NCBI GenBank assembly: GCA_910585965.1 | Contig: CAJUHH010000002.1 | Span: 1 to 64,000 of the forward strand | Length of the DNA: 64,000 nucleotides | Origin: an uncultured Lachnospiraceae bacterium | Lineage (GTDB): Bacteria; Bacillota; Clostridia; Lachnospirales; Lachnospiraceae | Direction: 5' to 3' | Shown here: piece after piece, positions 45,213 through 54,175 of the stretch | Layout of the letters: the number at the start of each line of letters is the position of its first letter | Numbering within the stretch: the stretch's first letter is position 1 | Program-made: the position numbers and the translations under genes | Notes under the pieces: generated by a model | What the model was told of the DNA's origin: nothing | The model's input: the letters and a program-made list of their open reading frames with translations, nothing else | Databases searched by the model: none

Positions 45213-45887
45213 ATACATAATCGTCAAAAGTTTAAATAATACCTTCCACAAAACACTTTATAAAACCATTACTCAATGCCTTTCTATTTTTGCTCCGACA
45301 CAAAATGGAAAGAAAGGAACGCTTCGCATAAGGAAGCGTTTTTCAGGCGGTAAACAAAGTCCGGGGTAAGGGTTTCGAATTTGTTTATGAAAAGATCAGG
45401 AGGAATCCTGTTTGTGCAAACCGGGTTTTTGCTCTGTATATTTGATAATTCGTTGTATTATTTCGCAATTTTATGATAATTTGTGACCAATTATATATGA
45501 TTGGTATGTACGAGAGGGCGGGGGAGAATACTATGTCCCTCGCCCTCTTGCACCATCGCTGACATACGGTCTTGGAGTGGCTGGGAAACTGTGATTATTG
45601 GACTAGAGGGAGCAGAAACAACTTGGCCGGGACTGTTCCTGCATCCAGGATTTTTGTGTCAATCGCGCGAACTGGGAGATGATATGCGTTCCTGCCGAAA
45701 AATATCGAATAATTTACAAAATTTTTCTGAGATATGATATAACAAAAATTCAACTATGTTTTAGAAGCAAAAAGCCCCTGTCACGAGGACAGGGGCAAAA
45801 AGTGCAACAGATTCTGATTGACTTGACTGTTTCACGGTGATATGCTCGATTGTGTTAGCGACAAATCGGAATTGGAGGTTATTCGTT
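45213..45887. other. Intergenic region with three hairpins
   Basis: A 675-base region with no credible gene. Hairpins: arms AACGCTTC and GAAGCGTT (45318-45340) followed by TTTC, a likely terminator for the M56 transcript; arms GAGGGCG (45514-45520) and CGCCCTC (45541-45547), no T-run; and arms GCCCCTGTC and GACAGGGGC (45774-45796), flanked on both sides by A or T runs and so able to terminate either strand. A 78-codon frame over the second hairpin has no ribosome site and is rejected. Confidence 0.55.
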
Positions 45888-46259
45888 TTGAAAAAATTTT
45901 TATTGATAGTTTGCGCATTAGCACTTATGGTATCTCTAACTGCATGTGGTACAAAATTTGATGGTAGCCGTATAGGAAACGACAGTGAGTTTATTATGGA
46001 GTATAGCGTGTTAGATACAACAGACACGCAAGACTTGATTGTTGAATCTGGAGATATCATTAGTGGAAAAATTATAGTTAATAAGGGGAGTTTATCAATA
46101 AAAATTCAGAAAGATGAGGAAGAACCCATCTATGAGAACAACGAAATTTCCGCATCTAATGAGTTTGATGTTGAAATTGGCGAAAGTGGAACATACACAG
46201 TTGAAGTAACAGGAAAAGGAGCAAAAGGAAGCGTCAGCTTTATAGTGGAGAGTAATTGA
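45888..46259 (+). CDS. Small lipoprotein
   Basis: A 123-residue protein starting at TTG; GGAGG lies nine bases upstream. The signal sequence LKKFLLIVCALALMVSLTAC ends in a lipobox cysteine at residue 20. The mature part has a beta-rich pattern typical of a small Ig-like or jelly-roll domain (SGTYTVEVTGKGAKGSVSF). The function is unknown; it probably sits on the outer face of the membrane. Terminators at 45774-45796 and 46282-46313 make it a single-gene unit. Confidence 0.78.
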   Translation: MKKFLLIVCALALMVSLTACGTKFDGSRIGNDSEFIMEYSVLDTTDTQDLIVESGDIISGKIIVNKGSLSIKIQKDEEEPIYENNEISASNEFDVEIGESGTYTVEVTGKGAKGSVSFIVESN

Positions 46260-46281
46260 TAAAACCCCAGTTGATTGAGGG

Positions 46282-46313
46282 AACCGGCAGCACAAACATG
46301 CTGCCGGTTTTTT
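46282..46313 (+). terminator. Intrinsic terminator of the lipoprotein gene
   Basis: A perfect 11-bp stem AACCGGCAGCA (46282-46292) and TGCTGCCGGTT (46299-46309) with a six-base loop, followed by a run of six T, 22 bases after the stop codon. Confidence 0.9.
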
Positions 46314-46658
46314 CTAAGCCTGTTCCTGATTACTAAACCAATAATCAACAGCACTCCGGAACATCGGAGCCAGCGGACTACTATAAAGATAGGCCGGTGA
46401 AAGCTCTGGATAACTGCAGCCGTTGCATGCCAAATTTGCAGCCAAATCCTGCCAGCGGTTCCAACAATCATCTACAAAATTGCCGTCAAGGTCTACCATA
46501 TTCCAGAAATGAACACGGGTTTCCGGGGTCGTTGACAGCAGATAAATTGCAGCAACATTGGGCGGGCAAGTGGTTCCGATTTCGTGCAGCATTTCAGCAA
46601 AAAATTCCTCGTACTCATTGCCGGTAAAGGGAAATGGAAAAGCAATATGGAGTTTCAT
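46314..46658 (-). CDS. Unrecognised small acidic protein
   Basis: A 114-residue protein starting at MKLHIAFPFPFTGNEYEEFF, with AAAGGA ten bases upstream. An open frame continues upstream to 47000, but it is antisense to the methyltransferase remnant and lacks a better start. The protein is rich in aromatic residues and has a PPNVAAIYLLSTTPETR segment. I recall similar small proteins in integrative elements of clostridia but cannot name a family. The 46659-46850 gap may hold the 3' end of another lost gene (GLYVIGIYPKKQTICFALF reads in the same frame). Confidence 0.6.
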   Translation of the reverse strand: MKLHIAFPFPFTGNEYEEFFAEMLHEIGTTCPPNVAAIYLLSTTPETRVHFWNMVDLDGNFVDDCWNRWQDLAANLACNGCSYPELSPAYLYSSPLAPMFRSAVDYWFSNQEQA

Positions 46659-46850
46659 TGTAATAGATTCCTTTCTGCCATCAATGGCTCTGAATTGTGC
46701 GGCAAAGAGCGCGAAGCAAATCGTTTGCTTCTTGGGATAAATGCCAATGACATACAGCCCCCGGCGATGTGGCTTTTCCACGGTGCTTACCAAGTCCTGA
46801 TAATTGGACACATAGAATGATAGTATTATTGAAAAAGAAGAGGTAATGCT

Positions 46851-47766
46851 ATGTTTTATACGATTGAGCTGTTTGCTGGCGCTGGCGGACTGGCATTGGG
46901 AATTGAAAAAGCAGGATTTGAAACGCTTGGATTGATTGAATTTGATAAAGATGCGGCAGATACATTGAAAAGAAACAGGCCTGATTGGAATGTCATTCAT
47001 GATGATATCGCCAATATTTCTTGCTTAGACTTGGAGGAATATTTTCATTTGGACAGGGGGGAATTAGACTTACTTTCTGGTGGAGCGCCCTGTCAGGCAT
47101 TTTCATATGCAGGAAAAAGACTTGGATTGGAAGATGCCAGGGGAACGCTTGGTTACAATTGGAATCAGGAAGGATTTGACAGATAAAATAAAATATACTT
47201 TTCCAAAGCCTCATGACTATAAGCTGGTTTTAAGGGATGTTTTATTTGACTGCCCGGATAGCCCGCACATCCCTTATGGGGAGAAAAAGAGGAGAATTTT
47301 CGAATTGGTTCCTGCGGGCGGGTACTGGAGAGACATAGATCCAAAGATAGCAAAAGAATATATGAAAAGCTGTTGGGATATGGAAGGAGGGCGCACTGGA
47401 ATTTTGCGAAGAATGAGCCTGGATGAACCGTCATTGACAGTATTAACATCCCCGTCACAAAAGCAGACAGAACGCTGTCATCCGTTGGAGGCCAGGCCGT
47501 TTACTATAAGGGAAAATGCAAGATGCCAGACTTTTTCGGATGAATGGGAATTTTGCGGGAAAGTTTCATCACAGTATAAACAAGTCGGGAATGCGGTTCC
47601 CGTTAATTTGGCATACGATATTGCGATCGAAATACATAATTCGCTTAAGATGCTGGAAAAAAAGAATAATTCAGGGAAGCTATATAATAAGATGGGCGTT
47701 AGGTTTTATATGGAAAGAGGATGCTGCCAGAAGCTTTGCGGCGCATTGGATAAAAATCCATTGTAA
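46851..47766 (+). pseudogene. DNA cytosine-5 methyltransferase, broken by internal deletion
   Basis: The first part (46851-47150) encodes motif I FAGAGGLALGIE and motif IV GGAPCQAFSYAGKR, with the catalytic cysteine. The second part, in another frame to 47766, encodes ERLVTIGIRKDL onward, including motif X GNAVPVNLA. The ENV (VI) and QRR (VIII) motif region of about 100-150 codons is missing. The bases GGGAACGCTT at 47141-47150 read as the end of DARGT in one frame and as ERL in the other, so the deletion occurred at a short microhomology and shifted the frame. The product would be inactive. The complete methyltransferases downstream replace it functionally. Confidence 0.85.
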
Positions 47767-47837
47767 AAGAAGAGGGTTTAAGGTACAATTACTTTGAAAA
47801 TTTATGCGCGGTTCACATAAAAAGGAAGGCATTTTAT

Positions 47838-49094
47838 ATGAGCGAATGGAATGAAAAGAATCCAGCCGGATTGGATAGAAAATATAATTTCATAGATTTA
47901 TTTGCGGGCTGCGGCGGATTGAGTGAAGGGTTTTACGCACAGGGTTTTAATGCCTTGGCTCATGTAGAAATTGACCATTTTGCTTGTGAAACGTTGAAAA
48001 CGAGAATGAAGTATTATGGCTATGATGATGTGGAAAAGGCTGTTTTGGAGGAAGATATTACTTCGAAGGGCATTCTTGCAAAAATAAAGAAGGCTGTTGG
48101 AGAACAGTCGGTTGATCTTATTATTGGGGGGCCGCCTTGCCAGAGTTTTTCGCCTTTGGGAAAAGCGAAAGACGAGAACAATATGCAAGACGATCCAAGA
48201 AACTATTTGTTTGAAAATTATGTTAAGGTTTTGAATTATTTTAAGCCGAAGCTTTTTGTGTTTGAGAACGTTACGGGATTGCTTGATACAGAGGTGAAAG
48301 GAAAAAGCATTTTCAAGATGATTCTTCGCCGTCTTAGAAGAAATTACCGGGTATTAGGCGATGAGGATACAATAGTGTTCAATGCTACAAACTATGGCGT
48401 TCCGCAGGAACGGAAGAGGGTAATTCTAATCGGCGTAAGGAAAGATATCAATATAGCGGCGGAGGACGTATATAAGGAGATAAAAAAGACGCATTATTTG
48501 CCTGGCGCGCCAAGTGAGGTGGAGAAAGGCTTGAAAAAATATGTAACGGTAAAAGATGCCATTGGCGATCTTCCAAAACTGCAACAAGGGCAGGGCGAAA
48601 AGAGCATGGACTACCCGAATAAATATGATTCTTGCAATCCCTATGTTAAGAAAATCAGGAAGAGAAGCGACAGGAAGCTGCGGGATCATGTGGCCCGCAG
48701 GAACAACGAAAAGGATGTCGAGCGGTATCGGGCCATGGCAGAAAACCATTGGAATTTTTTAGAGCTATTGGAACATAGACCGGATCTGGGACACGAGAAA
48801 AAGCGTGTTTTCTTCAACAGTTACAAAGTGCAATGGTGGGATATGCCGGCAAGAACGATAATTGCCCATCTTTATAAAGATGGAAACCAGTTTATACACC
48901 CTGATCCAGACCAGGGACGCAGCATTACAGTAAGGGAAGCTGCAAGGCTGCAGTCGTTTCCGGATGATTTTGTTTTTGAAGGCTCAAGGTCGGAACAGTT
49001 TAAGCAAATCGGAAATGCCGTGCCGCCGATGCTGGCGGAAGCAATTGCAAATGCCGTGCGGCTGCAGCTTGAAAAAATAGAACAGGAGCAATAA
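47838..49094 (+). CDS. DNA cytosine-5 methyltransferase (first of the LlaJI-like system)
   Basis: A 418-residue m5C methyltransferase with all motifs: I FAGCGGLSEGF, IV GGPPCQSFSPLG with nucleophile C101, VI FENVTG, VIII QERKRV, and X GNAVPPMLAEAIA. Together with the next gene it forms a two-methylase set, as in LlaJI-type systems where each enzyme modifies one strand of an asymmetric site. AAAGGAAGG precedes the ATG, and only four bases separate it from the second methylase. The target sequence cannot be read from the protein. Confidence 0.93.
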   Translation: MSEWNEKNPAGLDRKYNFIDLFAGCGGLSEGFYAQGFNALAHVEIDHFACETLKTRMKYYGYDDVEKAVLEEDITSKGILAKIKKAVGEQSVDLIIGGPPCQSFSPLGKAKDENNMQDDPRNYLFENYVKVLNYFKPKLFVFENVTGLLDTEVKGKSIFKMILRRLRRNYRVLGDEDTIVFNATNYGVPQERKRVILIGVRKDINIAAEDVYKEIKKTHYLPGAPSEVEKGLKKYVTVKDAIGDLPKLQQGQGEKSMDYPNKYDSCNPYVKKIRKRSDRKLRDHVARRNNEKDVERYRAMAENHWNFLELLEHRPDLGHEKKRVFFNSYKVQWWDMPARTIIAHLYKDGNQFIHPDPDQGRSITVREAARLQSFPDDFVFEGSRSEQFKQIGNAVPPMLAEAIANAVRLQLEKIEQEQ

Positions 49095-49098
49095 ATAT

Positions 49099-50637
49099 AT
49101 GTATCAGCCAATTGCTGACTTGAAAAAATGGGATAATGCGGCTAAGCGCTATTATAAAGAAAAGATCGAGATCTTTATAAAAACCGTGATGGCTGTGTCC
49201 AAAAAAGAAGGCATCTCATGGAATGTTTCTTATGATGATGGCGCTGTGGATCTTTTTATCGAAATGGGCTTTATCAAACAGGCTGATGATCTCGATCTTT
49301 TGAAAGCGCTTCTTAAGGGAGAAACATATAAAGATTTTATGAGGTGCGGGACAGTTGTAGCCCGAAACCGTAATACATATGATTCCTATCTTCTGAAATT
49401 GAATGAAAAAGCTCGAAAAGAATTACAGTACAAAGAGTCAAAATCAACAAAGCTGCGTTTAGTGGATTTGTTTTGCGGCGCAGGAGGATTAAGCCTGGGC
49501 TTCATAAGAGAAGGCTGCCGTGTGGTTTTCGCCAATGATATCGATGAGCTTTGTATGGAAACATATAAGTATAATCATCCTGAAATTTCGGAGGAAAACG
49601 TCATATGCGGAGATATCAGGAAGATAGTGGACAGCATTGATGACTATATTTCCGGGGATATAGACATTGTAATAGGAGGACCGCCATGTCAGGGATTTAG
49701 CTCTGCAAACAAACATCACAGGGTAATCAATGATCCCCGCAACGAACTGTATAAATATTATATTAAAGCGATTGAGAAACTTGCTCCTAAAATCGTGGTT
49801 ATGGAAAATGTAAGAGGGATGTTAAAAGTTGCAAATCAGGTAGTGGAAGATTACGAATCCATATGTGCAAAAAAAGGAGATCAGGAATACCGCTATAAAG
49901 TAACAAACAGTCTTCTTAATTCTGTTGACTTTTCGGTAGCGCAAAGTCGGGAAAGGCTCATATATATTGCGATCAGGAATGATATCGTGGAAAGAACCGG
50001 CAAGACGCCGGAGCTTATATTTAAGGCCATTGATGCGAACAGGAAAAATGCAGCGGTGTTTAACCTGTCAGCCGCATTGGAAGGCGTAAGACCTTTGGAA
50101 CCGCCGGAAGTTATGGGCGTTGGGGAATTAGATACTGAGGGGGCCGGGAGAAAGATTGACGTTAATCCGTTTGATGGTCGTGAAAACGAATACCTTCGCC
50201 TTATAAATGATGACAGGAGCATTCCGCTTGTGTATAACCATAAAGCAAGATACTGCAGCCCTGTCAACCATGAGATATACCGAAGATTAAATCCAGGGGA
50301 TGATGCTACCGATCCTAAAATTGCCGATATTATGCCTTATGCGCATAGGAATGATAAGTTTAAGGATAAATATTTTAAGCTTTATGCAGACAGGCCATGC
50401 CGGACAATTACGGCGCATTTGCGTTCGGACTGCCATTCGCATATTCATCCGACAGAGGCAAGGACTCTGACGCCAAGAGAAGCCGCAAGGGTACAGTCTT
50501 TCCCGGATGATTATTTTTTCCTCGGGCCTTATTTAAAGACATATATTCAGATTGGAAATGCTGTGCCTCCGTTAATGGCAAGAGGAATAGCACATGAATT
50601 GATAAAACTGCTGGGCGGTGATAAGGATGAAAATTGA
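49099..50637 (+). CDS. DNA cytosine-5 methyltransferase with N-terminal extension (second of the LlaJI-like system)
   Basis: A 512-residue m5C methyltransferase. Residues ~1-115 form an extra helical domain (possibly DNA-binding). The catalytic domain then has I VDLFCGAGGLSLGF, IV GGPPCQGFSSAN with C197, VI ENVRGM, VIII QSRERL and X GNAVPPLMARGIA. The next gene overlaps its end by 11 bases (ATG at 50627). It is the companion to the methylase ending at 49094. Confidence 0.92.
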   Translation: MYQPIADLKKWDNAAKRYYKEKIEIFIKTVMAVSKKEGISWNVSYDDGAVDLFIEMGFIKQADDLDLLKALLKGETYKDFMRCGTVVARNRNTYDSYLLKLNEKARKELQYKESKSTKLRLVDLFCGAGGLSLGFIREGCRVVFANDIDELCMETYKYNHPEISEENVICGDIRKIVDSIDDYISGDIDIVIGGPPCQGFSSANKHHRVINDPRNELYKYYIKAIEKLAPKIVVMENVRGMLKVANQVVEDYESICAKKGDQEYRYKVTNSLLNSVDFSVAQSRERLIYIAIRNDIVERTGKTPELIFKAIDANRKNAAVFNLSAALEGVRPLEPPEVMGVGELDTEGAGRKIDVNPFDGRENEYLRLINDDRSIPLVYNHKARYCSPVNHEIYRRLNPGDDATDPKIADIMPYAHRNDKFKDKYFKLYADRPCRTITAHLRSDCHSHIHPTEARTLTPREAARVQSFPDDYFFLGPYLKTYIQIGNAVPPLMARGIAHELIKLLGGDKDEN

Positions 50638-51307
50638 GAGTTTTATGAAACGGTTGAATGCGACGGAACTTGGAGAAGGCACCGCAAATGATACCTACAT
50701 AGCTATTCCAAGGGATGTCGATTTGTCCTGCATATTGGAGAACCAACAAGCAATGACTATATTTGACCGTGTGGAAGGAGTTCTTTATACTCCTGAGAAT
50801 TCGAATATTAAATATGTCCAGACCGGGCAAAACAATCAAGAGCGAATATCGGGGTTAGGGCAATACTTTCGCCGTATGAATGCAAATGTCGGCGATGAAA
50901 TACTCATCGAGAAGGTTGAAGATGGCAATGGTTATGCTTTATATCTCGATTTTAGCCACAGGGATGTTATCGTGTTCCAGAAGAATAAAGATTGGGTTGA
51001 AATCTTGACCCCAGGCCGTATGGAGCCTTATAGGATGGATATGGATTATTTTTTGGATGTCATTTATCGGGATAAACGAGTGCGGCTGTATGTTAAGTAT
51101 CTTGGACAAAAGAGGAAGAAAAAAACATCTCCTGCGGACACGGCAGCGTATGATTTGCTGATTGACGATAAAAGTATTCTGCCTGATTATGAATATTTGG
51201 ATTATATCGAAATTAACAATGGGGATGAAGAAAAAAGACTTGCAAGAATGAAAACATATATGCTTTTGTCGATCGACACGATGAGCGCAGGAGGAGATGA
51301 AAAATGA
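50627..51307 (+). CDS. Accessory protein of the LlaJI-like system, unrecognised
   Basis: A 226-residue protein starting within the end of the methylase gene and ending in an ATGA overlap with the McrB-like gene, so it is part of the same translational unit. It is predicted beta-rich in the first half (YIAIPRDVDLSCILENQQ) and mixed after residue 130. I cannot identify a family. The beta-rich pattern could fit a B3-like or EcoRII-N-like DNA-recognition fold, which is speculation. The classical LlaJI operon as I recall it has only two methylases and two restriction genes, so this extra gene is of interest. Confidence 0.6.
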   Translation: MKIESFMKRLNATELGEGTANDTYIAIPRDVDLSCILENQQAMTIFDRVEGVLYTPENSNIKYVQTGQNNQERISGLGQYFRRMNANVGDEILIEKVEDGNGYALYLDFSHRDVIVFQKNKDWVEILTPGRMEPYRMDMDYFLDVIYRDKRVRLYVKYLGQKRKKKTSPADTAAYDLLIDDKSILPDYEYLDYIEINNGDEEKRLARMKTYMLLSIDTMSAGGDEK

Positions 51308-52809
51308 ATTATTACATACTGATTCTTGAGGAAAAAGTAAAATCTTTCTCGCTGGTTGGTTATGGTGAAAAGTGTGCCGTGTCGCTTATGTTGAAAGGAT
51401 ATTCCAATCCTTTGGAAACGCTTTCCGAAGGCGATAAAATTATCGGATATATTGCTGGCACGGTAAAAGCTTTCTGCTATCTGTTCGGTGTAGGATTCGA
51501 TCATGATAAACAGCAAATATATCTGGAAAAGACATTCGAGACAAAAACAGGCGCAAAGCTTGCGGCTGTTCCTTCGGAATTGAAAGATCTGATCAATGCG
51601 AGAGAACAGACAGAGTCGTTTATTAATATAATGGGTGAACAATATCGGCAAATCCTGTCGCTGATGATGAACATGGTTTCTTCTTGGGGAAATGCCGCTA
51701 TAGAAAAGAGTGAAGAAGGCGAAATAGATGAAGCAAAACGCTTACAAGGAGGAACGAATACTCTTCTTTACGGCGTTCCAGGTTCTGGGAAGAGCTGGAC
51801 TATCGAGCATGAATACTGCCATGAAGACAGTGTTGTGGAACGGCTTGTATTTCATTCGGATTATACAAATGCAGATTTTATTGGACAAATCCTCCCTGTT
51901 GTTGATGCGGAAAAGCAAGTTACATACGAGTTTACGCCTGGTCCCTTCACCGCAATCCTAAGAGATGCATATCGACATCCGCTGCGGGAGCATATCCTCA
52001 TTATTGAAGAAGTGAACCGCGGCAACGCGCCGGCAATTTTTGGCGAGGTGTTCCAGCTGCTCGACAGGATGGTCGAGCCAAAGACAGTGGAAGGGATTGC
52101 TTATGCAGCGGGTACAAGCGAGTACGGAATCACGCACAAATATATGGCAGAGAAAATATACGGAGATCCCGCTCACAAGGTGCGCATTCCTTCCAACCTT
52201 TCTATTGTAGGTACGATGAATACTTCCGACCAGAACGTGTTCACGCTTGATACGGCGTTCCAGCGCAGATGGAGGATGCGCCTGGTTGAGAATAACTTTG
52301 ATCATGTTCGGCCATCCCTTGCCAACGCGCGGATTCTTGATACTGAAGTTACCTGGCAGAAATTCTGCGAAACGATCAACGGCATTATTGTTGCCAACAA
52401 GGCGAAGATGGCATCTGCAGAGGATAAAAGGCTGGGCGTTTATTTCATACATGAAAGCGATGTGATTTTTGACCAGAGCGCGGTACCTTCGGAGGGATAT
52501 GACTTGCTCCTTACGGAATACAATTCTCTTCTGCGTAATGAAGCGGCTGGGGACATGCCGGAAGATAAAAAGCAAAGGCTTGCTATGATCAGGGAGGCGC
52601 TTAAGCACAACCGTATGTTTTCGGAGAAAGTCATCAAATATTTGTGGGATGATGCGTTTAAATTTAATCCGGAGGCATTGTTTGATACCGATCACATGGA
52701 GAGTTTGGAACAAGTCATCCGCTCTTTCGTGTATGCAAAAGGGCGTGAGCGGTTCAAGATTTTCAAACCGGCTGTTCGGACCTCTCTTTATCCTGATACG
52801 CAGGCATGA
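51304..52809 (+). CDS. McrB-like AAA+ restriction subunit
   Basis: A 501-residue protein. The N-terminal ~150 residues are a specificity-like domain. The AAA+ module has Walker A GVPGSGKS (157-164), Walker B ILIIEEVNRGN (about 230-240) and sensor GTMNTSDQN (about 302-310), all typical of the McrB family NTPase motor of McrBC/LlaJI restriction systems, which use GTP. The ATGA overlap with the preceding gene and the following LlaJI-type nuclease support this role. It translocates or remodels DNA for cleavage by the partner nuclease. Confidence 0.9.
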   Translation: MNYYILILEEKVKSFSLVGYGEKCAVSLMLKGYSNPLETLSEGDKIIGYIAGTVKAFCYLFGVGFDHDKQQIYLEKTFETKTGAKLAAVPSELKDLINAREQTESFINIMGEQYRQILSLMMNMVSSWGNAAIEKSEEGEIDEAKRLQGGTNTLLYGVPGSGKSWTIEHEYCHEDSVVERLVFHSDYTNADFIGQILPVVDAEKQVTYEFTPGPFTAILRDAYRHPLREHILIIEEVNRGNAPAIFGEVFQLLDRMVEPKTVEGIAYAAGTSEYGITHKYMAEKIYGDPAHKVRIPSNLSIVGTMNTSDQNVFTLDTAFQRRWRMRLVENNFDHVRPSLANARILDTEVTWQKFCETINGIIVANKAKMASAEDKRLGVYFIHESDVIFDQSAVPSEGYDLLLTEYNSLLRNEAAGDMPEDKKQRLAMIREALKHNRMFSEKVIKYLWDDAFKFNPEALFDTDHMESLEQVIRSFVYAKGRERFKIFKPAVRTSLYPDTQA

Positions 52810-52845
52810 TGATGTGCCAAATGGAAAGCGGGGTGGGCAGCTGCT

Positions 52846-54132
52846 ATGGATTTACAAAAGAGTATTAGAGAACGCTGTCATGTCAATAAGAATGGCGAAG
52901 GAGACCGCTTTGTCGGCGTAAAAGCGGATACGGATGATGCAGTGATTTATTTTCCGATAGGCTACCAGCTTCCGCCGAATGACGATGATCTCCGTGCGGA
53001 TATAAACAATCTGTTATGCGTGCTTGCCGCATTCAGGAAAGAGGACAAACTGATAGAGGAATCAAAGCTTGTGCCGCCGGGAACCGTTGGCTTCCCGATG
53101 CATGCTTACCTTAAGGTGATACGAGATTTCCTGCGGAAAGGCCGTTATTATATGGAAACGGATCCGCGTTTCAAGACGGATACCAAGGGCAGCGCATCAT
53201 GGCCCCGTACGGTTCGGGAACAGAGAGCGCTGGTGCAGAAGAACGGCTCCCTGATTTTCACAAACATGACGGTTCGCTCTGTTACTCCCAATGCAGACAA
53301 GAAAATTACGCAGATTCACAGATATTGCGTGTACGAGGCGTTCGATAAGATGGGATGGCTCTATGTTCCTTATATGCCGGAGAAGCCGGGACCTCATCCG
53401 GATAACAGAGAAGCCATTTATATATTGGAAAAGAAACTGGCATCCACACATAATGACGTGGAGCAGGAACTGTTTTCGGCTATGGTATCCATGATGAAAT
53501 ATATGGACGGGAAGTCTTCCGAAAAGCAATACTTTTTCGGCACGGATTTCTTTGAGCGTATTTGGGAGAAAATGATTGATAAGGCATTCGGAATTGAGGA
53601 CAAGGATTGCTATTTCCCGCGCACCAGGTGGCTGCTCGATTATGGCCCAAACAAGTCGAAAGCTCCGTTGCAGCCGGATACCATAATGATTTACAACGGC
53701 AAGGTTTATGTGCTGGACGCAAAATGGTACCGATATGGATACAGCGGCAGCCCTGATCATTTGCCGAATGGTCCCGATATCAACAAGCAGATTACCTATG
53801 GGGAGTACATAGAACGCGCCATGGGAGTGCCGAGCGCCAATTTGTATAACGCGTTTATTATGCCGTTCAATCGCGAAGATAATCCTTTCTTTGAATTGGG
53901 GGCTGACGGCAATCCGATACCATGTGTTACAGACAATATCGGAAATATCGGCGAGGCTGTCGGCAATTGGAAGCCTGACCCCCAAAATTATGAGCGTGTG
54001 CAAGGCATTGTGGTTGATACTCGGTTCCTGATGTACAACTACATCGGCATGCCGGATCAGTGGAGACGCCAGCTCGCAGAAGCCATAGAGAAAGTGGAAT
54101 CCCGTCCTCCCGTTCCGAGACCGGCAACATAA
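52846..54132 (+). CDS. LlaJI-family restriction nuclease subunit (McrC-like)
   Basis: A 428-residue protein of the LlaJI/McrC type. The PD-(D/E)xK nuclease core is visible as QPD (D278) and DAK (D291-K293) in VYVLDAKWYRYG. The N-terminal half contains mixed alpha/beta segments that would dock to the McrB-like motor. It ends 43 bases before a convergent aldehyde dehydrogenase gene. With the two methylases, the accessory protein and the AAA+ subunit it forms a complete five-gene restriction-modification operon. Confidence 0.88.
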   Translation: MDLQKSIRERCHVNKNGEGDRFVGVKADTDDAVIYFPIGYQLPPNDDDLRADINNLLCVLAAFRKEDKLIEESKLVPPGTVGFPMHAYLKVIRDFLRKGRYYMETDPRFKTDTKGSASWPRTVREQRALVQKNGSLIFTNMTVRSVTPNADKKITQIHRYCVYEAFDKMGWLYVPYMPEKPGPHPDNREAIYILEKKLASTHNDVEQELFSAMVSMMKYMDGKSSEKQYFFGTDFFERIWEKMIDKAFGIEDKDCYFPRTRWLLDYGPNKSKAPLQPDTIMIYNGKVYVLDAKWYRYGYSGSPDHLPNGPDINKQITYGEYIERAMGVPSANLYNAFIMPFNREDNPFFELGADGNPIPCVTDNIGNIGEAVGNWKPDPQNYERVQGIVVDTRFLMYNYIGMPDQWRRQLAEAIEKVESRPPVPRPAT

Positions 54133-54175
54133 AGAACAGAGGATCCACTTTCGGGCATCTGCCTCCAATGCTGTT

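Noticed and set aside
45501..45737. A 78-codon open frame in the gap before the lipoprotein
   Set aside because: It covers a GC-rich hairpin, has no ribosome site and an unnatural sequence.
46659..47000. Upstream extension of the small minus-strand gene at 46314-46658
   Set aside because: It runs antisense through the methyltransferase remnant. The ATG at 46658 has a ribosome site. A short stretch (about 46659-46800) may be a remnant of another gene.
53197..54168. A 323-codon open frame on the minus strand
   Set aside because: Antisense to the LlaJI-type nuclease gene, no recognisable motif.
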